Assembly: GCF_033406955.1 (NCBI RefSeq)
Contig: NZ_CP137734.1
Span: forward strand, 3,596,001-3,660,000
Origin: Streptomyces violaceoruber
Lineage (GTDB): Bacteria; Actinomycetota; Actinomycetes; Streptomycetales; Streptomycetaceae
Reading direction: 5' to 3'
DNA: 64,000 nucleotides
The notes under the pieces are model-generated. The model did no database searches, was not told the origin of the DNA, and was given only the letters and a program-made list of their open reading frames with translations. A program made the position numbers and the translations under genes. This document shows positions 17,418-24,499 of this stretch, one piece after another (position 1 is the stretch's first letter; each line of letters begins with the position of its first letter).

Positions 17418-17462
17418 AAAACGCAGAGCGCCCCGGTTTCCGGTGAATTCGGAAGCCGGGGC
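17418..17462 (-). terminator. Intrinsic terminator of the DUF4229 gene
   Basis: GCCCCGGTTTCCG (17430-17442) pairs with CGGAAGCCGGGGC (17450-17462) with one G-U pair. Read leftward it is followed by CGCTCTGCGTTTTGC. Its position is directly after the leftward DUF4229 stop. Confidence 0.75.
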
Positions 17463-17482
17463 GTGCGGGTGCGTGACGGACG

Positions 17483-17782
17483 TTACGAGGTCTGGCCCTG
17501 GGCCCGCGCCGTGTCGTCGGCGCCGTCCTCCTGGCCGCGGTTGGCCTCCAGGTTGGCCTTCATGCGGTCCACCCGGCCCACGACCTGGACCGAGGCCCGG
17601 TCCCGCTCCTTGCGCAGCGCGACGTAGCTGATGGGGGCGGAGATCAGCAGGGAGAGCAGGAGGATCCACATGCCGTTGGAGTCGCCGAGGCCGCGCGGGA
17701 ACACTCCGGCGTAGACGAGCCCCCAGACGACCACGAGGCAGCCTGCGAAGATCCCGAGGCGCATCAGCGTGTAGCGGAGCAT
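17483..17782 (-). CDS. DUF4229 small membrane protein
   Basis: A 99-residue protein with two membrane helices near the N-terminus (GIFAGCLVVVWGLVYAG and MWILLLSLLISAPISYVAL), then a basic stretch and an acidic, Gln/Asp-rich tail. This fits the actinobacterial DUF4229 family of unknown function. The ATG at 17782 is preceded by GGAAGAG; a longer GTG reading has no site. It is last in a leftward series after the GNAT and UdgX genes and is closed by a strong terminator. Confidence 0.75.
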   Translation of the reverse strand: MLRYTLMRLGIFAGCLVVVWGLVYAGVFPRGLGDSNGMWILLLSLLISAPISYVALRKERDRASVQVVGRVDRMKANLEANRGQEDGADDTARAQGQTS

Positions 17783-17902
17783 CTCAATCCACTCTTCCGT
17801 TTCTGGCACAAAGAGGCACTGTCCAGTGAAACATGCCGGACGGCCGATCTTGCAGGGGGGTCGGCCGGGCGGCGGCCGGGGGCCCAGTCAGGCGGCCGGG
17901 GG

Positions 17903-18427
17903 TCAGGCCAGGGGCAGCAGCATGAAGACGTCGTCCCGGTCGTCGCCGGGGGCGACCCGGATCGCGCCGGGGACCCGGCCGACCTCCTTGTAGCCGCAGG
18001 ACTCGTAGAACCGCTCCAGGCCGAGCCCGCCGCGACAGGTGAGGCGTATCGCCTCGATGCCCTCGCAGGTGCGGGCCGCTTCCGCGGCGGCGGTCATCAG
18101 GTCCCGGCCGTAGCCCCGGCCCTGGTGGCGCGGGTGGACCATGACCGTGTAGAGCCAGAGCCAGTGCCGCATCAGCCGGTGCGTGTTGAGGGCGAGGAAC
18201 GCGGTGGCGGCCACCCGGCCCTCCTCGTCGTGTCCGACCAGGAGGCGGGTACGCCCTTCGGCCATGCCCGTCAGGTGCTTGAGCAGCTCGGGGCGGACGT
18301 CCTCGCGCGTCACCGGCGGCACGAAGCCCACGGAGCCGCCGGCGTTGGAGACGTCGGTCCACAGGTCGAGGACGCCGTCGCGGAGGTCGGGGGTGACGGC
18401 CGGATCGAAAGTGAAAGTAAGGGACAC
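17903..18427 (-). CDS. GNAT-family N-acetyltransferase
   Basis: A 174-residue acetyltransferase with the acetyl-CoA pyrophosphate loop in VMVHPRHQGRGYG (Q/R-x-x-G-x-G) and the C-terminal LERFYESCGYKEVGR motif of the fold. It is likely cytoplasmic; the acceptor is unknown. It starts at GTG 18427 with no clear ribosome site, only 16 bp after the UdgX stop, so it is probably co-transcribed with UdgX. Confidence 0.85.
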   Translation of the reverse strand: MSLTFTFDPAVTPDLRDGVLDLWTDVSNAGGSVGFVPPVTREDVRPELLKHLTGMAEGRTRLLVGHDEEGRVAATAFLALNTHRLMRHWLWLYTVMVHPRHQGRGYGRDLMTAAAEAARTCEGIEAIRLTCRGGLGLERFYESCGYKEVGRVPGAIRVAPGDDRDDVFMLLPLA

Positions 18428-18443
18428 CCGGCCATGGTAGCTA

Positions 18444-19082
18444 TTACGCGAGTGCTCGTGCGGCGACTTCCAGGTCCGAGAGCAGTCCCCGGTAGGCCGC
18501 CTCCCGGTCGTCGGCCCGCAGCACCGCCGACGGGTGCACGGTCGGCACCAGTCGTTGCGGACGCCCGTGGATCTCCTCCTCCAGCACCGTGCCGCGCACC
18601 CGGGTGACCCGGAAGGACGAGCCGAGCAGCGCCTTGCCCGCGGTGGCGCCCAGCACCACGATCAGCTCGGGTTCCACGCGGTCCAGCTCTGCGGCCAGCC
18701 AGGGACCGCAGGCCGCCGTCTCGCGCAGGGTCGGCGCCTTGTGGATACGGCGCTTGCGGGGCTCGGCCCGCGTGAACTTGAAGTGCTTGACGGCGTTGGT
18801 GACGTACGCGTCCGCCGGGTCGAGGCCGGCCTCCGCCAGCGCCCGGTCCAGGAGGTGCCCGGCGGGGCCGACGAAGGGTTTGCCCTGCCGGTCCTCCTGG
18901 TCGCCGGGCTGCTCGCCGACGAGCATGACGCGGGCGGACGCCTTGCCGGCGCCGAAGACGGTCTGGGTGGCGTCCCGGTGCAGGGGGCAGCCCCGGCATT
19001 CGGCTGCCGCCGCGCGCAGGGCGGGGAGGCCGCCGCGATCAGGAACGAAGGGTTGTGCAGTGTAGTCGTCCTCGGTGGCCAT
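18444..19082 (-). CDS. UdgX-family uracil-DNA glycosylase/crosslinking protein
   Basis: A 212-residue UDG-superfamily protein. Motif A reads GEQPGDQED (residues 56-64) and motif B lies at VHPSAVLR (182-189). Residues 110-114 read KRRIH, the R-loop signature of UdgX, in which the His forms a covalent bond with the abasic sugar after uracil removal (established for the Mycobacterium smegmatis protein, His109). Here that His is H114. Fe-S-type cysteines visible are C29, C32 and C125. I find no fourth cysteine in the protein. ATG 19082 gives the usual N-terminus; an upstream reading is low-complexity. The role is recognition and tight capture of uracil in DNA. Confidence 0.9.
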   Translation of the reverse strand: MATEDDYTAQPFVPDRGGLPALRAAAAECRGCPLHRDATQTVFGAGKASARVMLVGEQPGDQEDRQGKPFVGPAGHLLDRALAEAGLDPADAYVTNAVKHFKFTRAEPRKRRIHKAPTLRETAACGPWLAAELDRVEPELIVVLGATAGKALLGSSFRVTRVRGTVLEEEIHGRPQRLVPTVHPSAVLRADDREAAYRGLLSDLEVAARALA

Positions 19083-19142
19083 GGAACGCGGGTACCCGCC
19101 GTAGGGGTACGGACCCGTGCCGGGTGCGGGTGGTCCGTGGCT

Positions 19143-19267
19143 GGTCGCGCCCACGCGGCGGAGCCGCACATCGATACAGCCCCGCGCCCCTGAGTCGGTA
19201 CAGTCCCGGCGCCTTGTAAGCAGGCGCTGGGATCATGCCGCTGAGGGGCGCGGGGAACCGCGCGACC
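19143..19267. repeat. Nested inverted-repeat element between mqnE and udgX genes
   Basis: Three nested pairings are visible. GGTCGCGC (19143-19150) pairs with GCGCGACC (19260-19267). CCCCGCGCCCCT (19180-19191) pairs with AGGGGCGCGGGG (19244-19255). An inner hairpin pairs GCGCCT (19209-19214) with AGGCGC (19222-19227). It resembles the abundant Streptomyces intergenic repeat built around GGGGCGCGGGGAAC. It may terminate transcription from mqnE. Confidence 0.6.
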
Positions 19268-19306
19268 GGCCCCCACCGGCCGGCAGCCGGAGAACTACCG
19301 CGAGAC

Positions 19307-20470
19307 TCACACCCGCATCGGCTGCGGCGACTCCCGACGCGCCGGGTCGGGACCCTCGTACTCCCGGAGGATCTCGTAGCGCGTGTTCCGCTCGACCGGC
19401 CGGAACCCGGCGTCGCGGATGAGGTCCAGCAGGTCCTCCCGCGTCAGCTTGTTCGGCGTGCCGAAGTCGTCCGCGTCGTGCGTGATCTTGTACTCGACGA
19501 CCGAGCCGTCCATGTCGTCCGCGCCGTGCTGGAGGGCGAGCTGGGCGGTCTGGACGCCGTGCATGACCCAGAACACCTTGACGTGCGGGACGTTGTCGAA
19601 GAGCAGCCGCGAGACCGCGAAGGTCTTCAGGGCCTCCGCGCCGGTCGCCATCTGCGTCCGCGCCTGGAGGCGGTTCCTGACCTTGCCGTCCTTCATGTCC
19701 ACGAAGTCGTGCTGGTAGCGCAGCGGGATGAAGACCTGGAAGCCGCCCGTCTCGTCCTGGAGTTCACGCAGGCGCAGCACGTGGTCCACGCGGTGGCGGG
19801 GTTCCTCGATGTGGCCGTAGAGCATGGTGCACGGGGTCTTCAGGCCCTTCTCGTGGGCCAGGCGGTGGATGCGGGACCAGTCCTCCCAGTGGGTGCGGTG
19901 GTCGACGATGTGCTGCCGCACCTCCCAGTCGAAGATCTCCGCGCCGCCGCCGGTGAGGGACTCCAGACCGGCGTCGATCAGCTCGTCCAGGATGTCGGAG
20001 GCGGACATCCCGGAGATGGTCTCGAAGTGGTGGATCTCGGTGGCGGTGAACGCCTTGAGCGAGACCTCCGGCAGCGCGGCCTTCAGCTCCCTGAGCGAGC
20101 GCGGGTAGTAGCGCCACGGCAGGTTGGGGTGCAGGCCGTTGACGATGTGCAGCTCGGTGAGGTTCTCGCCCTCCATCGCCTTGGCGAGCTTCACCGCCTC
20201 CTCGATGCGCATCGTGTACGCGTCCTTCTCCCCCGGCTTGCGCTGGAAGGAGCAGTACGCGCAGGAGGCGGTGCACACGTTGGTCATGTTGAGGTGGCGG
20301 TTGACGTTGAAGTGGACGACGTCGCCGTTCTTCCGCGTCCGCACCTCGTGCGCGAGGCCGCCGAGCCAGGCGAGATCGTCCGACTCGTACAGCGCGATGC
20401 CGTCCTCGCGGGTCAGCCGCTCACCGGAGCGGACCTTCTGCTCCAGCTCGCGCTTGAGCCCGGCGTCCAT
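19307..20470 (-). CDS. mqnE: Aminofutalosine synthase, radical SAM (menaquinone pathway)
   Basis: A 387-residue radical SAM enzyme that joins the MqnA product to SAM-derived adenosine, making 6-amino-6-deoxyfutalosine. The [4Fe-4S] motif is CTASCAYC (C66, C70, C73), preceded by VNRHLNMTNV as in MqnE/MqnC/CofH-type enzymes. The context CSFQRKPGEKDAYTM and the TGGGAEIF segment favour MqnE over MqnC. The start follows AAAGAGG. It lies just downstream of an Lrp gene and the UbiD/UbiA/UbiX set. Confidence 0.9.
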   Translation of the reverse strand: MDAGLKRELEQKVRSGERLTREDGIALYESDDLAWLGGLAHEVRTRKNGDVVHFNVNRHLNMTNVCTASCAYCSFQRKPGEKDAYTMRIEEAVKLAKAMEGENLTELHIVNGLHPNLPWRYYPRSLRELKAALPEVSLKAFTATEIHHFETISGMSASDILDELIDAGLESLTGGGAEIFDWEVRQHIVDHRTHWEDWSRIHRLAHEKGLKTPCTMLYGHIEEPRHRVDHVLRLRELQDETGGFQVFIPLRYQHDFVDMKDGKVRNRLQARTQMATGAEALKTFAVSRLLFDNVPHVKVFWVMHGVQTAQLALQHGADDMDGSVVEYKITHDADDFGTPNKLTREDLLDLIRDAGFRPVERNTRYEILREYEGPDPARRESPQPMRV

Positions 20471-20514
20471 GCGATACCTCTTTCTGAGACAGACGGGTCA
20501 ACGGTACGCCCCGG

Positions 20515-20973
20515 TTACTGGACCTCTTCGGGCAGCTCGCCCACCCGGTTCTCCCACTTGGTGGAGAGAACGATGGTGGTACGGGTCCGGGACACGCCCT
20601 TGGTGCCGGACAGCCGCCGGATGATGCTCTCCAGGCCGTCCACGTCGGCGGCGCGCACCTTGAGCATGTAGGAGTCGTCGCCGGCGATGAACCAGCAGTC
20701 CTCGATCTCCCGCAGCTCCTTGAGGCGCTGCGCCACGTCCTCGTGGTCGGCGGCGTCGGAGAGCGAGACGCCGATCAGGGCGGTGACGCCGAGTCCGAGC
20801 GAGGCGGAGTCGACGGTGGCCCGGTAGCCGGTGATGACTCCGGCCGCCTCCAGCCGGTTGATGCGGTCGGTGACGCTGGGTCCGGAGAGTCCGACCAGGC
20901 GCCCCAGCTCCGCGTAGGAGGCCCGGCCGTTCTCCCTCAGGGCCTGGATGAGCTGCCTGTCCACCGCGTCCAT
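20515..20973 (-). CDS. Lrp/AsnC-family transcriptional regulator
   Basis: A 152-residue protein with an N-terminal winged helix (MDAVDRQLIQALRENGRASYAELGRLVGLSGPSVTDR in part) and a C-terminal RAM effector domain (ALIGVSLSDAADHE to VSRTRTTIVLSTKW). ATG 20973 follows GGAAGG. It sits inside the menaquinone cluster, 44 bp upstream of mqnE and 67 bp after ubiX, so it may control these genes or itself. The ligand, usually an amino acid in this family, is unknown. Confidence 0.9.
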   Translation of the reverse strand: MDAVDRQLIQALRENGRASYAELGRLVGLSGPSVTDRINRLEAAGVITGYRATVDSASLGLGVTALIGVSLSDAADHEDVAQRLKELREIEDCWFIAGDDSYMLKVRAADVDGLESIIRRLSGTKGVSRTRTTIVLSTKWENRVGELPEEVQ

Positions 20974-21040
20974 GCGATCGAAGCCTTCCACTGAAGAGTT
21001 CTGAAGATGTGGGTAACAAACGTGTGGGGGGAGTCGGTGC

Positions 21041-21715
21041 TCAGCCGGTGGGGCGGGCCCCGCCGAGGTCGCCGCGCCAGCGGCGGTAGAGGCCGTGCCC
21101 GACGCCCGCCGCGTCGAGGACGCGTCCGGCGACGAAGTCCACCAGGTCCTGGATGTGCGTCGCCCCCGCGTAGAAGGCCGGGGAGGCGGGCACCACGCTC
21201 GCGCCGGCGTCGTCCAGGGTCACCAGGTGCCGCAGCGTCCGGCCGTCCAGCGGGGTCTCCCGTACGGCCACGACCAGCCTGCGGCGCTCCTTGAGGGTCA
21301 CGCTCGCGGCGCGCTGGAGCAGGTCCTTGGACAGCCCGAGCGCGACACCGGCCACGCAGGCCGTGGACGCGGGCACGATCAGCATGCCCTTCGTCGGGTA
21401 CGACCCCGAGGACGGCCCGGCCGCGAGGTCGCCCGCGCTCCAGTGCCGTACGCCGGAGACGTCCGCGTCGAACGTGTCCGGCTTTCCGTCGGCTCCGCGG
21501 GCCAGCCATTCGCACAGGTCGTGCCGCCAGTGGGCGTCGCGGAAGGAGATGCCGGTCTCGTCGAGCAGGGTGAGCCGCGAGGCCCGGCTGACCACCAGGT
21601 CGACGCTCTCGCCGGCGGCGAGCAGCGCACGCAGCACGGCGGCGGCGTACGGGGTGCCGGAGGCCCCGGACACCCCCACGATCCAAGGCACGCGCTGCGT
21701 CTGTCCTGGCTTCAT
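21041..21715 (-). CDS. UbiX-type flavin prenyltransferase
   Basis: A 224-residue flavoprotein that makes prenylated FMN, the cofactor needed by UbiD-type decarboxylases. Motifs are the N-terminal GVSGASGTPYAAAVLRAL flavin loop, PASTACVAGVALGLSKDLLQRA in pieces, and the KERRRLVVAVRETPL prenyl-phosphate segment. It lies 31 bp after the UbiA-type gene and three genes from the UbiD-type one, as expected for the downstream futalosine steps (often called MqnM). It is probably cytoplasmic. Confidence 0.92.
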   Translation of the reverse strand: MKPGQTQRVPWIVGVSGASGTPYAAAVLRALLAAGESVDLVVSRASRLTLLDETGISFRDAHWRHDLCEWLARGADGKPDTFDADVSGVRHWSAGDLAAGPSSGSYPTKGMLIVPASTACVAGVALGLSKDLLQRAASVTLKERRRLVVAVRETPLDGRTLRHLVTLDDAGASVVPASPAFYAGATHIQDLVDFVAGRVLDAAGVGHGLYRRWRGDLGGARPTG

Positions 21716-21746
21716 GATGCCGAGCCTAGTCGCAGGCTCATGCTTT

Positions 21747-22652
21747 TCAGACCGTGAGGCCCCTTACGAGCAGATCCAGCAGCGCACACACGAACAGAGC
21801 GATCCCGATGAAGCCGTTGACGCTGAAGAACGCCCTGTTGAGGCGGGACAGGTCGGTGGGGCGGACGATGGTGTGCTCGTAGAGGAAGGCGCCCGCGACG
21901 ATCAACAGGCCGAGCCAGAAGAAGACGCTGGCGTCGGTGGCGACGACGTACCAGGCGAACAGGGCCGTGGTGACCGTGTGGCAGGCGCGGGCGCCCCAGA
22001 TGGCGGCCGGGACGCCGAAGCGGGCCGGGACGGACTTCACGCCGACCTGCCGGTCGGTCTCGACGTCCTGGCAGGCGTAGATCAGGTCGAAACCGCCGAT
22101 CCAGACGCCGACCGCGAGACCGAGGATCACCGCCTCCCAGGACCACTCGCCGGTGATCGCCAGCCAGCCGCCGATGGGCCCCATGGCCTGGGCGAGGCCG
22201 AGGATGGCCTGCGGGAAGTTCGTGAACCGCTTGCCGTACGGGTAGACCACCATCGGGATCACCGCGACGGGGGCCAGGGCCAGGCAGAGCGGGTTGAGCA
22301 GGGCCGCCGCGCCGAGGAAGACGACCAGGGCGATCAGCGCGCCGGTCCAGGCGTGCTTGACCGACATGGCGCCGGTGACCAGCTCGCGGTGGGCGGTGCG
22401 CGGGTTCCGGGCGTCGATCTCGCGGTCGATGATCCGGTTGACCGCCATCGCGAAGGTGCGCAGGCCCACCATGGCGACGGTGACCAGGAGCAGCCGGCCC
22501 CAGTGGATGTTCTCGTCCCACAGGAACATCGCGGTCAGCGCGGCGATGTAGGCGAAGGGCAGCGCGAACACCGAGTGCTCGATCATCACCAGGCGCAGGA
22601 AGGCCTTGGTGCGCCCCGGCTGCTGCGGCAGGGCGGCGGAAGCCGACGTCAC
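21747..22652 (-). CDS. UbiA-type prenyltransferase of menaquinone synthesis (MqnP-like)
   Basis: A 301-residue integral membrane prenyltransferase. The first Asp-rich motif is NRIIDREID (N72, D76, D80) and the second is DLIYACQDVETD. About eight hydrophobic helices are seen. It attaches the polyprenyl chain to the aromatic naphthoate precursor. The GTG start overlaps the UbiD-type stop by four bases (GTGA), indicating translational coupling. The UbiD/UbiX context assigns it to the futalosine pathway rather than ubiquinone, which actinomycetes lack. Confidence 0.92.
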   Translation of the reverse strand: MTSASAALPQQPGRTKAFLRLVMIEHSVFALPFAYIAALTAMFLWDENIHWGRLLLVTVAMVGLRTFAMAVNRIIDREIDARNPRTAHRELVTGAMSVKHAWTGALIALVVFLGAAALLNPLCLALAPVAVIPMVVYPYGKRFTNFPQAILGLAQAMGPIGGWLAITGEWSWEAVILGLAVGVWIGGFDLIYACQDVETDRQVGVKSVPARFGVPAAIWGARACHTVTTALFAWYVVATDASVFFWLGLLIVAGAFLYEHTIVRPTDLSRLNRAFFSVNGFIGIALFVCALLDLLVRGLTV

Positions 22653-24106
22653 AGTCCGTACTCCTTCCAGCGGCGGTCGACCTTCGCCGCCGTCTCCGGG
22701 TCGGACAGCACCATGTCCGGCCAGCCCCCGTCGCGGGTGTACCCCTCCTCGGGCAGCTTCTTCGTGGCGTCGATGCCCGCCTTGCCGCCCCAGAACTGCT
22801 GGTAGGAAGCGTGGTCGAGGTGGTCGACCGGGCCTTCGACGACGGTGAGGTCGCGGCCGTAGTCGGTGTTGCCGAGCGCCCGCCAGGCGACCTCGTGCAG
22901 GTCGTGGACGTCGCAGTCGGAGTCGACGACCACGATCAGCTTGGTCAGGGACATCATGTGGGCGCCCCAGATGGCGTGCATCACCTTCTGGGCGTGCTTG
23001 GGGTACTTCTTGTCGATCGAGACGATCGCGCAGTTGTGGAAGCCGCCGGCCTCGGGGAGGTGGTAGTCCACGATGTCCGGGACGATGATCTTCAACAGCG
23101 GCAGGAAGAAGCGCTCCGTGGCCCGGCCGAGGGGGCCGTCCTCGGTCGGGGGGCGGCCGACCACGATCGACTGGAGCAGCGGGCGCTTGCGCATCGTCAC
23201 GCAGTCGATCTTCAGGGCGGGGAAGGGCTCCTGCGGGGTGTAGAAGCCGGTGTGGTCGCCGAAGGGGCCCTCGGGGAGCATCTCGCCGGGTTCCAGCCAG
23301 CCCTCCAGGACCACCTCCGCGTGCGCGGGGACCTGGAGCGGGACCGTCTTGCAGTCGACCATCTCCACCCGCTTGCCCTGGAGGAACCCGGCGAAGAGGT
23401 ACTCGTCGATGTCGCCGGGGAGCGGGGCCGTGGAGGCGTAGGTCACGGCGGGCGGGCAGCCGAAGGCGATGGCGACCGGCAGCCGCTCACCGCGGCGGGC
23501 GGCGACCTGGTAGTGGTTGCGGCTGTCCTTGTGGATCTGCCAGTGCATGCCGATGGTGCGCCGGTCGTGGCGCTGGAGCCGGTACAGGCCCAGATTCCGG
23601 ATGCCCGTCTCCGGGTCCTTGGTGTGGGTCAGGCCCAGGTTGAAGAAGGAGCCGCCGTCGTCCGGCCAGGTGAACAGGGCCGGGAGGCGCTCCAGGTCCA
23701 CGTCGTCGCCGGTGAGGACGGTCTCCTGGACGGGCGCGCTGCCCGGCTTCACCTTCTTCGGCGGTACGTGCGTCATCGTGCCGAGCTTCCCGAAGGCCTC
23801 GCGCACGCCGACGAAGCCCTGGGGCAGCTCGGGGCGGAGCAGCCCGCCGATCTTGTCCGAGATGTCGGAGTACGACTTGAGGCCGAGGGCCTTGAGCAGG
23901 CGGCGGTCGGTGCCGAAGACGTTCATCGCGAGGGGCAGGTCGGAGCCCTTCACGTTCTCGAAGAGCAACGCGGGGCCGCCCGCCTTGTTCACCCGGTCGA
24001 CGATCTCCCCGACCTCCAGGTACGGATCCACCTCGGCCTTGATGCGCTTGAGGTCGCCCTCGCGCTCCAGCGTCCTGAGCAGGGAGCGAAGATCGTCGTA
24101 AGCCAT
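22649..24106 (-). CDS. UbiD-family prFMN-dependent decarboxylase (MqnL-like)
   Basis: A 485-residue decarboxylase that needs prenylated FMN from UbiX and removes the carboxyl group of the naphthoate intermediate. Family segments include LRTLEREGDLKRI, GGPALLFENVKG, HWQIHKDSRNHY, GPFGDHTGFYTP and GKAGIDATKK. The start at ATG 24106 has no ribosome site but has GATACT 7 nt upstream (24114-24119 on the minus strand), pointing to a leaderless transcript. It heads a tight UbiD-UbiA-UbiX operon. A longer upstream reading overlaps the divergent PLDc_N gene and is rejected. Confidence 0.92.
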   Translation of the reverse strand: MAYDDLRSLLRTLEREGDLKRIKAEVDPYLEVGEIVDRVNKAGGPALLFENVKGSDLPLAMNVFGTDRRLLKALGLKSYSDISDKIGGLLRPELPQGFVGVREAFGKLGTMTHVPPKKVKPGSAPVQETVLTGDDVDLERLPALFTWPDDGGSFFNLGLTHTKDPETGIRNLGLYRLQRHDRRTIGMHWQIHKDSRNHYQVAARRGERLPVAIAFGCPPAVTYASTAPLPGDIDEYLFAGFLQGKRVEMVDCKTVPLQVPAHAEVVLEGWLEPGEMLPEGPFGDHTGFYTPQEPFPALKIDCVTMRKRPLLQSIVVGRPPTEDGPLGRATERFFLPLLKIIVPDIVDYHLPEAGGFHNCAIVSIDKKYPKHAQKVMHAIWGAHMMSLTKLIVVVDSDCDVHDLHEVAWRALGNTDYGRDLTVVEGPVDHLDHASYQQFWGGKAGIDATKKLPEEGYTRDGGWPDMVLSDPETAAKVDRRWKEYGL

Positions 24107-24193
24107 GCCGTCCAGTATCCCCGAGCGGCTACCCTGGCCCTGTACCTGGGGGCCGTGACGCGTCCCCACCCCTCGCTTGAGCTGGAGAAGCCC

Positions 24194-24496
24194 ATGCTCC
24201 GGGTGCTGATGTTCCTCGTCCCACTGGCCCTGAGCGTCTACGCGTTCATCGACTGCATCAGCACGAAGGACGCGGACATCCGCCACATGCCCAAGCCGCT
24301 GTGGGCGGTCCTCGTGCTGCTCTTCCCGCTGGTCGGCTCGATCTCCTGGATCATCGCCGGGAAGAAGCGGCAGCCCGCCGGCTCCTCGCCCTGGCAGGGC
24401 GGCGGCGGTCGGCGGCAGTGGGTGGCGCCCGACGACAACCCCGACTTCCTGAAGTCCCTGGAGAAGGACGACGAGAAGGACGGGGACAAGGACTAG
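24194..24496 (+). CDS. PLDc_N-domain small membrane protein
   Basis: A 100-residue protein with two membrane helices (LRVLMFLVPLALSVYAFIDC and LWAVLVLLFPLVGSISWIIAG). The D-x-I-H-M-P-K segment between them is typical of the phospholipase D nuclease N-terminal (PLDc_N) domain. A soluble Lys/Asp-rich tail follows. GGAGAAG precedes the ATG. It is divergent from the UbiD-type gene; related proteins often sit beside menaquinone genes in streptomycetes, but its function is unknown. Confidence 0.85.
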   Translation: MLRVLMFLVPLALSVYAFIDCISTKDADIRHMPKPLWAVLVLLFPLVGSISWIIAGKKRQPAGSSPWQGGGGRRQWVAPDDNPDFLKSLEKDDEKDGDKD

Positions 24497-24499
24497 GGG

